DNA from: Halococcus agarilyticus
Lineage (GTDB): Archaea > Halobacteriota > Halobacteria > Halobacteriales > Halococcaceae
DNA length: 64,000 nt
Direction of reading: 5' to 3'
Assembly: GCF_000334895.1 (NCBI RefSeq)
Contig: NZ_BAFM01000004.1
Coordinates: 1 to 64,000, forward strand
In this document: in pieces, positions 26,829-35,642 of the stretch
Position numbering within the stretch: the first letter of the stretch is position 1
Layout of the letters: every line of letters starts with the position of its first letter
Notes under the pieces: generated by a model
The model's database searches: none
What the model saw: the letters and a program-made list of their open reading frames with translations, nothing else
Told to the model about the DNA's origin: nothing
Translations under genes and position numbers: made by a program

Positions 26829-27541
26829 GTGAGTTGTGCGCGGACCGTCTGGATGGTTCGGGTGACGTACGTCGGATCGAGCTGCTCGCCGTTGCGCAGC
26901 CGGAGTCCGCGCTCGACGAGCGCGAACAGGTAATCGAACGCGAGCGCGAGCACCGAGATCAGCACTGTCGTGACGACGATCATCGCGGTGTCGCCCTGGC
27001 TGATGCCGTAGAAGACGAAGTGGCCGAGACCGGGCCCGCCGATGAACGCGCCGATCGCGGCGAGCCCCACGAGGATGACCACGGCGTTCCTGATGCCGGC
27101 CATCACCACCGGGAGCGCCACCGGCAGGCGGACCCGCCGGAGGCGCTCGATCCGGTTCATGCCGAGTCCGGTGCCGGCCTCGACCGCGGCGGCGTCGGCC
27201 TGCGTGACGCCGATGTAGGTGTTGCGGATGATCGGGAGCTGGGCGTACCCTATCAGCGCGGCGATCACCGGCGGCGCGCCGATCCCGAGCGAGGGGATGA
27301 GCACGCCGAAGAGCGCGATCGCGGGGAGCGTGAGCAACACGCCCGCGATCCAGAGCACGACCGTCGCCGCCCGGTCGTTGTAACTGATCCCGATACCGAG
27401 TCCGATGCTGATCGGGAGCGCGATGGCGAGCGCCTGGAGTACGAGCACGACGTGCTCGACCGACATCCGCAGCAGGCGATCGCTGTTGTCGAGCGCGAAC
27501 CCGACGAGCTCGTCGACGAACGGCACGAGCGCGGGACTCAT
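26825..27541 (-). CDS. Osmoprotectant-type ABC transporter permease (first copy)
   Basis: 238 aa, six predicted helices and coupling loop GLGMNRIERLRRVRLPVALPVVMAG. It is homologous to, but clearly diverged from, the permease at 25120-25794; the two probably form a heterodimeric channel. It lies 37 nt downstream of the binding-protein gene and overlaps the ATPase gene by 4 nt. The N-terminus (VPFVDELVGFALDNSDRLL) is the usual short amphipathic segment before the first helix. Confidence 0.9.
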
Positions 27542-27578
27542 ACTCCCACAACCCCGTTCGTCGTCGTTCCTCGCCGCG

Positions 27579-28523
27579 TCATACCAACCCCTCCGCTTCG
27601 AGATACTCGCGGGCCACGCTCTGTGGGTCCCGTCCGTCGAGCGAGACCGCCTTGTTGAGCCGGAGGATCTTCTCGGTGTTCAGCGACGGCCCGATGGCGT
27701 TCAGCGGCTCGGCCATCGCGGGGAGCTCCTCGATCACGTCGCTCACCAGCGGGGCAGGGTTGTAGATCGGGAAGAACCCCTTGTCGTCCTCGATCGTCGC
27801 GAGGTCGTACTGGACGATCTGTGGGTTGGTGCTGAACCCCATCCCGACCTTCGCGCCGGTCGTGGCGACGATCTGGTAGGCGAGCGAGGGGCTCACGGTA
27901 CGAACGTTCAGCTCGTCGGCGACGCCTTCGAACCCGTAGTGTTTCGTCATGCCCGGCCAGCCGTCCGAGCGCTGCTGGAACTCCGGACCCATGATCGCGG
28001 TGAAATCCGTGTTCCCCTCCTTGACGTGCGCCGCGAAGTCGCTCATGGTTTGTACGCCGGTCTGTTCGACCCACGCCCGGTCGGCGACGAGGACGTACGT
28101 GTTGTTGAACGGCGCACGGTTCAGGTACGATAGTCCGTAATGACGCTCGAACTTGCGTTTCACCGCCTCGTAGAGCTTCTCGGCGTCGGGGATGACCCGT
28201 TCCTTCTTCGGCGGGATCGTCGCCCAGCCACCACCAGTATAGAACCAGAACAGGTCGACCTCGCCGCTGTCGACGGCCCGGAAGTTCATCGCGCTCCCGC
28301 CGAGCCCGGTCTCGTCGTGGACGGTGAGATCGGTGTTCGCCCGGAGCGATTCGAGCGCCATGTACCCGAGCAGGATGTCCTCGGGAAAGCGCATCGAACT
28401 CACCTTCACCGCGTTCGATCCGGTGGCCCCGAGCACGCTCGTACAGCCGGCCGTCGCACCGAAGCCGGCGGTTGCAGCCGCCCCACCACCGAGTTTCAGG
28501 AAGTCGCGTCGTGTACTGTTCAC
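27579..28523 (-). CDS. Osmoprotectant-binding lipoprotein (OpuAC/QAT family)
   Basis: 314 aa. A Tat signal (TRRDFLKLGG) and lipobox (ATAGCTSV) indicate export and lipid anchoring. The mature part shows the OpuAC fold with VDLFWFYTGGGW where the usual family reads D-x-Y-Y-E/T-G-T-G, so some aromatic ligand-box residues are conserved. It would deliver glycine betaine, choline or a similar quaternary amine to the two-permease importer. As the first gene of the operon it is divergent from menB; the control region contains tandem ACGGATA motifs. Confidence 0.88.
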   Translation of the reverse strand: MNSTRRDFLKLGGGAAATAGFGATAGCTSVLGATGSNAVKVSSMRFPEDILLGYMALESLRANTDLTVHDETGLGGSAMNFRAVDSGEVDLFWFYTGGGWATIPPKKERVIPDAEKLYEAVKRKFERHYGLSYLNRAPFNNTYVLVADRAWVEQTGVQTMSDFAAHVKEGNTDFTAIMGPEFQQRSDGWPGMTKHYGFEGVADELNVRTVSPSLAYQIVATTGAKVGMGFSTNPQIVQYDLATIEDDKGFFPIYNPAPLVSDVIEELPAMAEPLNAIGPSLNTEKILRLNKAVSLDGRDPQSVAREYLEAEGLV

Positions 28524-28632
28524 TATCAGTTGTTACTCCGTGTATCGACTCCGGCGTTCGGTCGCCGGTCGAACGAGCGGTTCCCCCGGTCGCTCCGCGT
28601 GACGTTCGATCACGAGACTACCAGTTGATAAC

Positions 28633-28649
28633 ACGGATATTCACGGATA
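28633..28649. promoter_or_regulatory. Tandem ACGGATA direct repeats, one helical turn apart
   Basis: ACGGATA occurs at 28633-28639 and again at 28643-28649, exactly 10 bp apart, in the 288-nt region between the divergent binding-protein gene and menB. Direct repeats on one face of the helix are a common arrangement for regulator binding. The rest of the region is moderately AT-rich and holds the menB TATA-like ACTTTTTCG at about 28780. Confidence 0.3.
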
Positions 28650-28811
28650 CCGTCTATGCCGTCTTTTGCAAGTGGCCGTGATACACCGCATCACTGCCAC
28701 GGCAGTGCCGTCGGTGAGGAACGGCCAACATTCACCAGTCGAGTTCACGTAACGTTACCGGACGACCGTCGAACTACCAAACTTTTTCGGCCAGCCGGAC
28801 GCACGAGGCGT

Positions 28812-29729
28812 ATGGTTTCGGCCCTGTTCGACGCCGAGAAGTGGGAATCGGCCGACGAGTTCGACTTCGAGGACATCACCTACCACCGCGCTACGGACTC
28901 GGGCACCGTCCGGATCGCGTTCGATCGGCCCGCAGTTCGCAACGCCTTTCGACCGGGAACCGTGGACGAACTCTACGACGCGCTCGATCACGCGAAGCGC
29001 CAGACCGACGTGGGCTGTGTCCTCCTCACGGGGAACGGTCCCTCGCCGAAGGACGACGGCTGGGCGTTCTGTTCGGGCGGCGATCAGTCCGTCCGCGGTG
29101 GATCGGGCTACGAGTACAACGATGGCGACGATGACGCAGACGAGGGCGAGTCGAATGAGGACGAGCAGCCGAGAACGGGCCGGCTCCACATCCTCGAAGT
29201 CCAGCGACTGATCCGCCACATCCCGAAACCCGTGATCTGTGTGGTGCCTGGCTGGGCGGTCGGTGGCGGGCACTCTCTCCACGTGGTCTGTGACCTCACC
29301 ATTGCCTCCACCGAGCACGCACAGTTCCTCCAGACCGATCCCGACGTGGCGAGTTTCGACGGCGGGTTCGGCTCGGCGTATCTCGCCAAGCAGATCGGTC
29401 AGAAGAAGGCGCGCGAGGTGTTCTTCCTCGGAAAGACCTACGACGCCACGGAGGCCGCCGAGATGGGGATGGTCAACGAGGCCGTTCCGCACGACGACCT
29501 CGAATCCATCGCCCTGGAGTGGGCCGAGACGATCAACGGGAAGTCCCCGACCGCGATCCGGATGCTGAAATACGGGTTCAACGCCGCCGACGACGGCATG
29601 GTCGGCCAGCAGGTCTTCGCGGGGGAGGCCACGCGCCTGGCGTACATGACCGACGAAGCCCAGGAGGGCCGGGACGCGTTCGTGGAGGGCCGGGAGCCGG
29701 ACTTCTCCGACGTGCCGTGGCATTATTAG
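28812..29729 (+). CDS. menB: 1,4-dihydroxy-2-naphthoyl-CoA synthase
   Basis: 305 aa, crotonase fold. Family-specific segments include FCSGGDQSVRG, VVPGWAVGGGHSLHVVCDLTIAS, TDPDVASFDGGFGSAYLAKQIG and the C-terminal DFSDVPWHY, which are all characteristic of MenB rather than other enoyl-CoA hydratases. It closes the second ring of the naphthoquinone from OSB-CoA. An acidic insertion (about 20 residues, NDGDDDADEGESNEDEQP) sits between the GxGY and RLHILEVQ segments, which is unusual. Start chosen by a TATA-like ACTTTTTCG about 28 nt upstream. Confidence 0.94.
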   Translation: MVSALFDAEKWESADEFDFEDITYHRATDSGTVRIAFDRPAVRNAFRPGTVDELYDALDHAKRQTDVGCVLLTGNGPSPKDDGWAFCSGGDQSVRGGSGYEYNDGDDDADEGESNEDEQPRTGRLHILEVQRLIRHIPKPVICVVPGWAVGGGHSLHVVCDLTIASTEHAQFLQTDPDVASFDGGFGSAYLAKQIGQKKAREVFFLGKTYDATEAAEMGMVNEAVPHDDLESIALEWAETINGKSPTAIRMLKYGFNAADDGMVGQQVFAGEATRLAYMTDEAQEGRDAFVEGREPDFSDVPWHY

Positions 29730-29957
29730 GCATCCACTTTTTTTACGGTGAGGGGTATCCTCGCGCGACTGCGGCGCGCTGCGGGTACCCCTCCCCGCAA
29801 AAACCTGGACTAAAAACTCCCGCTCACTCACTTCGTTCGCTCGCGGTGGGATCGCTGGCGCTCTCCGCACCGCGTCCGCAGCCGCACCGCCGAAGCCCTC
29901 GGCCCGCGGAGCGGGCCTCGCCCTTCATCCACCAGGCGAGCAGCGCTCCCCTGAGCC
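29730..29957 (+). repeat. Family I modular intergenic repeat, copy C
   Basis: Begins one base after the menB stop. Modules on the plus strand: T-tract box CCACTTTTTTTAC (29734-29746); a cassette bracketed by GAGGGGTA and TACCCCTC, a perfect 8-bp pair; the exact central box AAAAACCTGGACTAAAAAC (29799-29817) followed by TCCCGC; symmetric GAGCG/CGCTC motifs; CCGCCGAAGCCCTCGG; the 3' box CGCCCTTCATCCACCAGG (29919-29936); and a terminal GAGC-AGC-GCTC hairpin ending CTGAGCC, as in copy D. The T-tract could terminate menB transcription. Confidence 0.85.
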
Positions 29958-30199
29958 CTGTTTCACTCCAGTCGTCGGGGTGCCGAGAAACGGCTCCCGT
30001 GTCGGATTTCTGAAACAGCTGCTGTGGGGGGTGCCGAATCCATACACGTCGAGCGATCTCGTTCGTATTCACGAACACGGTCGTGCATGCTGGCTGTGGG
30101 GAACTGCTGTACGGCACTCTCGTACACAATGATTCGATGACCCTGCCGACGGACTATCGAAACGGCGTTCGTTCGTCCGTAGGGAGGACGTCCGGAAGG
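29958..30199. other. Gene-free spacer downstream of repeat C
   Basis: No frame here has convincing coding character. A perfect inverted repeat GTTCGT-ATTC-ACGAAC lies at 30061-30076. The DNA lies between repeat C and the 3' end of the HAD-family gene, so it is not an obvious promoter region. Confidence 0.4.
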
Positions 30200-30787
30200 T
30201 CACCGAGCGTCGAGATCCGAACGTCGGGCTCTCGATACGGCGTCTCCTCGTCGTTTTTCGACCCACACCGACGCCATCCCGAGCGTCTCGCCCATCATGA
30301 GGTCCTCGTTGTACTCGTCGCTGACGAAGGCGACTAGCTCGTCGCCCTCGGGAAGGCACTCGAAGTACCCCTTCGGATGGGGTTTCGGCCGTTGCAGGTC
30401 CGAGGAGACGACGAGATCGTCGAAGCAGTCGAGAACGCCGTGCTCCGAGAGAACCGTCTCGATCCACGGGCGCGCCATGTTGCCGAAGAGGACGAGCGTG
30501 TGGTCGGCTGCGAGCTCCCGGAGGACGTCGACGTGTTCTTCGGGAAACTCGGGATCGAGCCACGTCTTCTCGACGTACTCGCGACACGCCTCGTGGGATG
30601 CCTCCGTGAGCGTCGAGAGCAGATCCACGTATTCCGCCGTGCTCTGGACGAAGCCATCACGGAACGCGAAGTAGGCGAGCCAGCCGGGATAGGGGTCGGC
30701 TTCGGGATCGACGCCCAGAACGTGGGCGTGTTCGCGTTCGTCGCCGTGCTCGACGATGACGCCGCCGTAATCGATGACGAGATGCAT
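30200..30787 (-). CDS. HAD-superfamily hydrolase
   Basis: 195 aa. Motif I is VIDYGGVIV: the nucleophile Asp6 is present but the usual second Asp (acid/base) position is Gly, as in several epoxide-hydrolase-like or YihX-like HADs. Motif II LFGNMA, motif III lysine RPKPHPKGY and motif IV FVSDEYNEDLMM follow. The helical cap lies between residues about 15 and 85. It is cytoplasmic; likely a phosphatase or dehalogenase-like enzyme of unknown substrate. The gene is divergent from a GNAT gene with a hairpin between them. Confidence 0.82.
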   Translation of the reverse strand: MHLVIDYGGVIVEHGDEREHAHVLGVDPEADPYPGWLAYFAFRDGFVQSTAEYVDLLSTLTEASHEACREYVEKTWLDPEFPEEHVDVLRELAADHTLVLFGNMARPWIETVLSEHGVLDCFDDLVVSSDLQRPKPHPKGYFECLPEGDELVAFVSDEYNEDLMMGETLGMASVWVEKRRGDAVSRARRSDLDAR

Positions 30788-30854
30788 TGGACCTTGTTGG
30801 ACTTTCTATGCTGGTTTCAATCTGTCGAACCGACAGCCACAGCCCTTCGTGTCA

Positions 30855-30891
30855 CGAGTCCAGCCGACAGTATCGGTACTGTCGAGACTCG
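30855..30891. other. Strong two-part hairpin between HAD and GNAT genes
   Basis: The outer pair CGAGTC/GACTCG (6 bp) encloses an inner pair CGACAGTA/TACTGTCG (8 bp) closed by a TCGG loop, separated by an asymmetric internal loop. Fourteen pairs in 37 nt is well above what is common in this window's intergenic DNA. It may be an operator or part of a small RNA; no T-tract follows, so it is not a simple terminator. Confidence 0.5.
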
Positions 30892-31049
30892 GCTAGAGAA
30901 CTGCTGTCGAACTGACTATCACTTTTGACGTTTCTCGAACTCGCCACAGGAAACACAGTACGAGAGATCGAGGTGGGAGAACCCCAGGGCACGGGTTGAA
31001 TCGATGGCACTCTCGAAGGGCTTTAATGGGCGTAGCTAAACGGCGAGAC

Positions 31050-31604
31050 ATGCCAGGTCCAGTCTTTCTGGAGGGCGATGCGGTGACGCTTCGACCCATC
31101 GAGGAGGCGGACATCGAGTTCGTCCAGCGCTGCATGAACGACCCTCGGGTGTGGCGTCCCGCGCTCGACAGCAACCCGATGAACCGCGAGCTCGGGTCGG
31201 AGTTCTTCGAGGAGGTCCTCTCGACCGAGGAGAACGTTCACTGTCTCGTCTGCAACGGCGAGGAACCGTTGGGGATCGTCTCGTTGACCGGATCCCAGTA
31301 CGGCCCGGACGAGACGGCTCGGGCACGCGGCGCGGAACTCGCCTACTACCTCGCGCCGGAGCACCACGACGAGGGGTACGGTTCCGACGCCGCCGCACGG
31401 ATGATCCGGTACGCCTTCGAGGACCGGAACCTCCGGCGGGTGAGCGCGCGGTGCGGGAGCTTCAACGACGCCTCGATCGGCCTGCTGGAGTCGCTCGGCT
31501 TCGAACACGAGGGGACCCTGCGGGAGGCGGCGTGGTTCCGTGGCGAGTACCACGACATGCTCTGGTACGGGCTCCTGCGGGCGGACTGGCGAGCAGAGCG
31601 GTAG
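31050..31604 (+). CDS. GNAT-family N-acetyltransferase, RimJ/RimL type
   Basis: 184 aa. Starts VFLEGDAVTLRPIEEADIEFVQRCMNDP, the usual beginning of Acetyltransf_3 proteins. The acetyl-CoA loop is APEHHDEGYGSDAA and the C-terminal part NLRRVSARCGSFNDASIGLLESLGFEHEGTLREAAW is typical of the RimJ/RimL group, which acetylates protein N-termini or amino acids. The ATG is preceded at about 26 nt by GCTTTAATGG, a TATA-like box, supporting this start over a Met 18 codons upstream. The acceptor substrate is unknown. Confidence 0.88.
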   Translation: MPGPVFLEGDAVTLRPIEEADIEFVQRCMNDPRVWRPALDSNPMNRELGSEFFEEVLSTEENVHCLVCNGEEPLGIVSLTGSQYGPDETARARGAELAYYLAPEHHDEGYGSDAAARMIRYAFEDRNLRRVSARCGSFNDASIGLLESLGFEHEGTLREAAWFRGEYHDMLWYGLLRADWRAER

Positions 31605-31642
31605 ATCGGGCCCGTGTCGGCCGTCGAGCAAATCGTCCGGAT

Positions 31643-32104
31643 TCAGGCGAGCTCGCGGTGGATCCGCCGTCCCTCGTCGTTCAAGATTGGGCCGACGACC
31701 TCGCTGACGCCGTCGAGGATCGCCGCCGATCGAACTGGGGGCTCGCTGCCGCCGAGTTCGTCGAGTTCGTCGCCGCCGACGCTGTAGACCACCCGGCCGA
31801 ATCCTGCCGTGGTCATCCCGCCGGCACACATCGGACACGGTTCCGTGCTGGTGTACATGACCGTCGCGGCGCGCTCGTCGGGATCGAACGCCCGGCAGGC
31901 GCGATACGCGAGATGGAGTTCGGGGTGGCGACGAACGTCGTCCTCGGTGTGCACGCGGTTCGAATCGGCCATCACGACCTCGTCGTCGCGAACGAGCACC
32001 GAACCATAGGGTCGATCACCGCGCTCTGCGGCCTCGCGAGCGAGTTCGAACGCCCGTCGCATGTGCGACTCGTGGTCGGAATCGTCGAAGTTCGAAGTGG
32101 ACAC
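31643..32104 (-). CDS. Nucleoside deaminase (cytidine/guanine deaminase family)
   Basis: 153 aa. The zinc and catalytic motifs are RHPELHLAYRA (H-P-E in place of the common H-A-E) and TEPCPMCAGG (PCxxC). N-terminal HESHMRRAFELAREAAERGDRPYGSVLV is typical of the guanine deaminase/TadA-like branch. It would deaminate a free base or nucleoside in purine or pyrimidine salvage. A TATA-like ACTTATCCG lies about 27 nt upstream on the minus strand, supporting a leaderless start. The exact base is not deducible. Confidence 0.87.
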   Translation of the reverse strand: MSTSNFDDSDHESHMRRAFELAREAAERGDRPYGSVLVRDDEVVMADSNRVHTEDDVRRHPELHLAYRACRAFDPDERAATVMYTSTEPCPMCAGGMTTAGFGRVVYSVGGDELDELGGSEPPVRSAAILDGVSEVVGPILNDEGRRIHRELA

Positions 32105-32274
32105 GTTCGTACTGCTCCGAACGGGCGGATAAGTCGTTCGGGCAGGGAATCGCTGATCGGAACGCTCCCACCATCGACGGTCGGTGGCTCGACACGCCGA
32201 GTCGGCCTCCTGGAGACGATCGACGGAGGTGTCACCGCCTGGCCGCCGCCGAACCCTTCACGGCGAACGGCCGA

Positions 32275-33483
32275 TCAGCCTCCTGGTTCGGGGGCGAGGA
32301 AGGCAAGGGCGACGCCGAACAGCGCGACGCCACCCGCGAGCAGGAAGGCGGGGCGGTAGCCCGCGCCGTCGATGATCCGACCGGCGACGATCGGGGCGAC
32401 GAACGCGCCGAACAGCCCGACGCTCGTCAGCAGCGAGACCGCCGTGGCCCGCACGTCCGGAGCGACGATCTCGGGGACGTACGAGAACAGCAGGCCGATG
32501 GCGAGCTGGACCGCAAAGCCGCTGACGACCAGCACCACGACGAGCATCGTGACGCGCGACACCACGGCGAACGCGACGACGGCGGGCGTCGCGATGGCGA
32601 AGGCGGCCACGGCCACTGGGCGGCGACGACGCCCGAACACCCGATCGGAGAGTGCCCCACTGCTCGACCGCGAGACGACCCCGATCGCCGGGAAGAGCGC
32701 GGTCAGCACTCCACCAACCGCCAGCGGAACGCCGAACTGCTCGACCATGAAGCTCGGGAGCCACGTGTTGAGAAAGAGGTACAGCGAGTAGGCGAGAAAA
32801 CAGCAGGCACAGAGCGTCCAGACGGCGGTGTCGGTGAAGAGGTGAACGAACCCGTCGCGATCGGGGCTGTCCGTCTCGACGTCGATCGAGCGCCCGCGGG
32901 TCGCGAGCAGGAAGATCCCGAGGCCGACGACGGCGATCGCCGCGAACGCGGGCAGGGTCGCGGGCCAGCCGAACGGCCGCGCGAGCAGCGGGCTCCCGAA
33001 CTGACCGAGCGCGAATCCGACCGGTGCGCTGGCGGTGAAGATCCCGACCGCGGTCGCGCGGACGTCGGGCCCGACTGCACGACCGATGGTGTTCGCGCCG
33101 GCGTTCCAGAAGAGCACGTACGCGATCCCGCCGAGCACGCGCGAGACGAGCAGCCACCAGTACGCACCGGCCGCCGCCGCGAACCACCCCCAGACGCCCG
33201 CCACGAGCAGCGCGATCCCGCCGACCGTCATCGCCCGGCGCACCGAGACCCGATCGAGCGCGATCCCCACCGGGACGCTGGCGACGACGGCAGTCGCGTA
33301 CATCACGCTCATGAGCCAGCCCGCCGCACTCGCGTCGATTCCCATCGATGCGCGAACCAGTGGGAGGACGCTTGCGGGCGCGATCTCGTACGCTGCCGCG
33401 GCGGTCGAGAGCAGGAAGAAACCGACGACGAGTCCGACCGTCTCGTATCGCGACCGACGACTGGAGGCCTCGACGTAGCTCAC
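32275..33483 (-). CDS. Major facilitator superfamily transporter
   Basis: 402 aa from a GTG at 33483, with 12 predicted helices. Loop 2-3 reads GIALDRVSVRRAM, the MFS motif A position (G-x3-D-R-x-x-R-R), and loop 8-9 has GALSDRVFGRRRRP in the second half. The frame continues upstream in a non-hydrophobic, basic sequence that is not typical; the GTG lies 13 codons before the first helix. The substrate is unknown. It is divergent from the menA-menC-menE operon. Confidence 0.82.
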   Translation of the reverse strand: MSYVEASSRRSRYETVGLVVGFFLLSTAAAAYEIAPASVLPLVRASMGIDASAAGWLMSVMYATAVVASVPVGIALDRVSVRRAMTVGGIALLVAGVWGWFAAAAGAYWWLLVSRVLGGIAYVLFWNAGANTIGRAVGPDVRATAVGIFTASAPVGFALGQFGSPLLARPFGWPATLPAFAAIAVVGLGIFLLATRGRSIDVETDSPDRDGFVHLFTDTAVWTLCACCFLAYSLYLFLNTWLPSFMVEQFGVPLAVGGVLTALFPAIGVVSRSSSGALSDRVFGRRRRPVAVAAFAIATPAVVAFAVVSRVTMLVVVLVVSGFAVQLAIGLLFSYVPEIVAPDVRATAVSLLTSVGLFGAFVAPIVAGRIIDGAGYRPAFLLAGGVALFGVALAFLAPEPGG

Positions 33484-33660
33484 GTCGGTGGTTCCCAGGG
33501 TGACTACAAACCTCTTCGTCTTCGTGTCGTTCCGATCACCCTTTCCTGTGTCGACTGTTCCGCACGTTCCGCGCCGACCGTTCCGTCCGCCCCGTTTCGA
33601 CCGTCCCACCCACCCCGTGAAACCGCAGTCACTATGCGACGGGAGACCGATTTTCCGACA

Positions 33661-34605
33661 ATGAGTACGCAGGAGGTCTCACGGCGGCAAGCGTGGGTGA
33701 TGGCCGCCCGTCCACAGACGCTGCCGGCGGCCGCCGCGCCGGTGGTCGTCGGCACCGGACTCGCGCTCGGAACGGGTGCGTTCGCCCCGCTCCCCGCACT
33801 CGCTGCGCTGATCGGCGCACTCTTGATCCAGATCGGGACGAACTTCGCCAACGACTACTACGACGCCAAATCCGGGGTCGACTCCGACGATCGCGAGGGA
33901 TTTACCAGAGTCACTCAGTCCGGGCTGATCGCCCCCGCGGAGGTCAGGTGGGCGATGATCGCGACCTTCGCGCTCTCGATCCTCGTCGGCACCTATCTCG
34001 TCTACGTTGGTGGCCTCCCGATCGTCGTGATCGGTCTCGCGAGCGTCGCCGCAGGTGTCCTCTACGCCGGCGGCCCCTACCCGCTCGGCTCCTACGGACT
34101 GGGAGACCTGTTCGTGTTCGTCTTCTTCGGTCTCGTTGCGGTTACCGGAACCTACTACGTCCAGGCGGCCGCTGCCGCTTCGCCCTTTCCGCTCACACCG
34201 CCACCCGAAACGCTGCCGCTCGCAGCCGTGGTGGCGAGCCTCCCGGCCGCGGCGCTCTCGACGAACATCCTCGTCGTCAACAACGTCCGCGATCTCGAAA
34301 CCGACCGAGCCGCCGGCAAGCGCTCGCTCGCCGTGCTGATCGGCTACCGATGGAGCCGGATCGAGTTCCTTCTGCTGACGGGGATGGCGTACACCGTTCC
34401 GATCGTCTTCTGGCTCACCACGTACGGTCCGCTCGTACTCGCCCCGCTACTCACGCTGCCGTACGCCGTACGGATCGCTCGAACAGTACTGACCAGCACT
34501 GAGGGAACGGCGCTCAACCCCGCGCTCGAACGTGTGGGGAAGCTGCTCGCGGCCCACTCCGCGCTGTTCGCGCTCGGTCTCGCCCTCCCGGGAGCGCTCG
34601 CATGA
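33661..34605 (+). CDS. menA: 1,4-dihydroxy-2-naphthoate polyprenyltransferase
   Basis: 314 aa, UbiA superfamily with eight to nine transmembrane helices. The first Asp-rich motif is NFANDYYDAKSGVDSDD and the second is NNVRDLETDRAAGKR, both typical of MenA. It attaches a polyprenyl chain to DHNA at the membrane. The ATG begins a short SRRQAWVMAARPQTLPAA segment common to MenA N-termini; upstream frame extension is rejected. Its stop overlaps the menC start by ATGA, so menA, menC and menE form one operon. Confidence 0.94.
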   Translation: MSTQEVSRRQAWVMAARPQTLPAAAAPVVVGTGLALGTGAFAPLPALAALIGALLIQIGTNFANDYYDAKSGVDSDDREGFTRVTQSGLIAPAEVRWAMIATFALSILVGTYLVYVGGLPIVVIGLASVAAGVLYAGGPYPLGSYGLGDLFVFVFFGLVAVTGTYYVQAAAAASPFPLTPPPETLPLAAVVASLPAAALSTNILVVNNVRDLETDRAAGKRSLAVLIGYRWSRIEFLLLTGMAYTVPIVFWLTTYGPLVLAPLLTLPYAVRIARTVLTSTEGTALNPALERVGKLLAAHSALFALGLALPGALA

Positions 34606-35642
34606 GGATCGAGCGGTTCTCGCTCGCGCTCGCCACGCCGCTCGCGACCGCCCGCGGCACCATCGACGCCCGCGAGGGGTTTCTCGTCTTCGTCGACGTG
34701 GACGGCGTCCGGGGCGTGGGTGAGGCGACACCGTTGCCCGGCTGGACCGAATCACTCGACGTCTCCCGCGCTGCGCTCGATCGCGCCCGACGAGCTGCCG
34801 CAACCGACGGCTGGGACGCGGTGCTCGGGACGCTCGCCGACGCCGGTGTTCCGGCGGCCCGTCACGGACTCGCACTCGCGCTTGCCGATGCGCGCTCGCG
34901 GACCGCTGGCGTTCCGCTGTACCGCCATCTCGGTGGCGAACACGCCGAGTGCGTCCCTGTGAATGCGACCGTCGGCGACGGCGGCATCGAGACAACCGTC
35001 GCGGCGGCCGCCGAAGCGGTCGAACGGGGATTTTCGACGCTCAAGATCAAGGTCGGTACGCGTGAAGTCGCCGGGGATGTCGCGCGCCTTGACGCTGTTC
35101 GGAGTGCGGTCGGCGACGCGATCGAACTCCGGGCCGACGCGAACGGTGCGTGGAGCCGCGAAGAAGCCCAAGCAGCACTCGACGGGTTCGCCGATCTCGA
35201 TGTCGCGTTCGTCGAACAGCCGCTCGCCGCGGACGATCTCGCCGGTCACGCCGCACTCCGTGGCGGATCGGTCGGTGTCGCGCTCGACGAAACGCTCGCC
35301 GAACACGCCGTCGAAACGGTGCTCGACGCGGACGCGGCGGACGTGCTCGTCGTGAAGCCGATGGCCCTCGGCGGCCCCGATCGCGCCCGAGCGGCCGCGC
35401 TTCGCGCCCGCGAGGCGGATCTCGATACCGTTGTCACGACGACGATCGACGGCGCGCTCGCCCGGACCGGGGCGGTCCACGTTGCTGCGAGCCTTCCCGA
35501 CCCGCCGGCGTGTGGGCTGGCGACCGCCGATCGGCTCGCCGAGGACCTCGTCGCCGAGCCCGCACCGGTCGCCGAGGGCGAGGTGTGCGTCCCGCAAGAA
35601 TCCGGCTCGGTTCCGGAGTCGTCGCTCCCGGTGGGTCGATGA
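34602..35642 (+). CDS. menC: o-succinylbenzoate synthase (enolase superfamily)
   Basis: 346 aa. The OSBS/MLE catalytic set is visible: LKIKVG (Lys-x-Lys), the three metal ligands in RADANGAW, FVEQPL and ALDETL, and the second lysine in VVKPMALGG. It dehydrates SHCHC to o-succinylbenzoate. It is translationally coupled on both sides (ATGA overlaps with menA and menE). The enzyme belongs to the same superfamily as the DgoD-like protein at the left end but to a different subgroup; unlike that protein, its active site is complete. Confidence 0.92.
   Translation: MRIERFSLALATPLATARGTIDAREGFLVFVDVDGVRGVGEATPLPGWTESLDVSRAALDRARRAAATDGWDAVLGTLADAGVPAARHGLALALADARSRTAGVPLYRHLGGEHAECVPVNATVGDGGIETTVAAAAEAVERGFSTLKIKVGTREVAGDVARLDAVRSAVGDAIELRADANGAWSREEAQAALDGFADLDVAFVEQPLAADDLAGHAALRGGSVGVALDETLAEHAVETVLDADAADVLVVKPMALGGPDRARAAALRAREADLDTVVTTTIDGALARTGAVHVAASLPDPPACGLATADRLAEDLVAEPAPVAEGEVCVPQESGSVPESSLPVGR

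Noticed and set aside
30200-30787. HAD protein as an assigned menaquinone-pathway enzyme
   Set aside because: Location alone is not evidence; no member of the pathway is known from this fold, so no such role is claimed.
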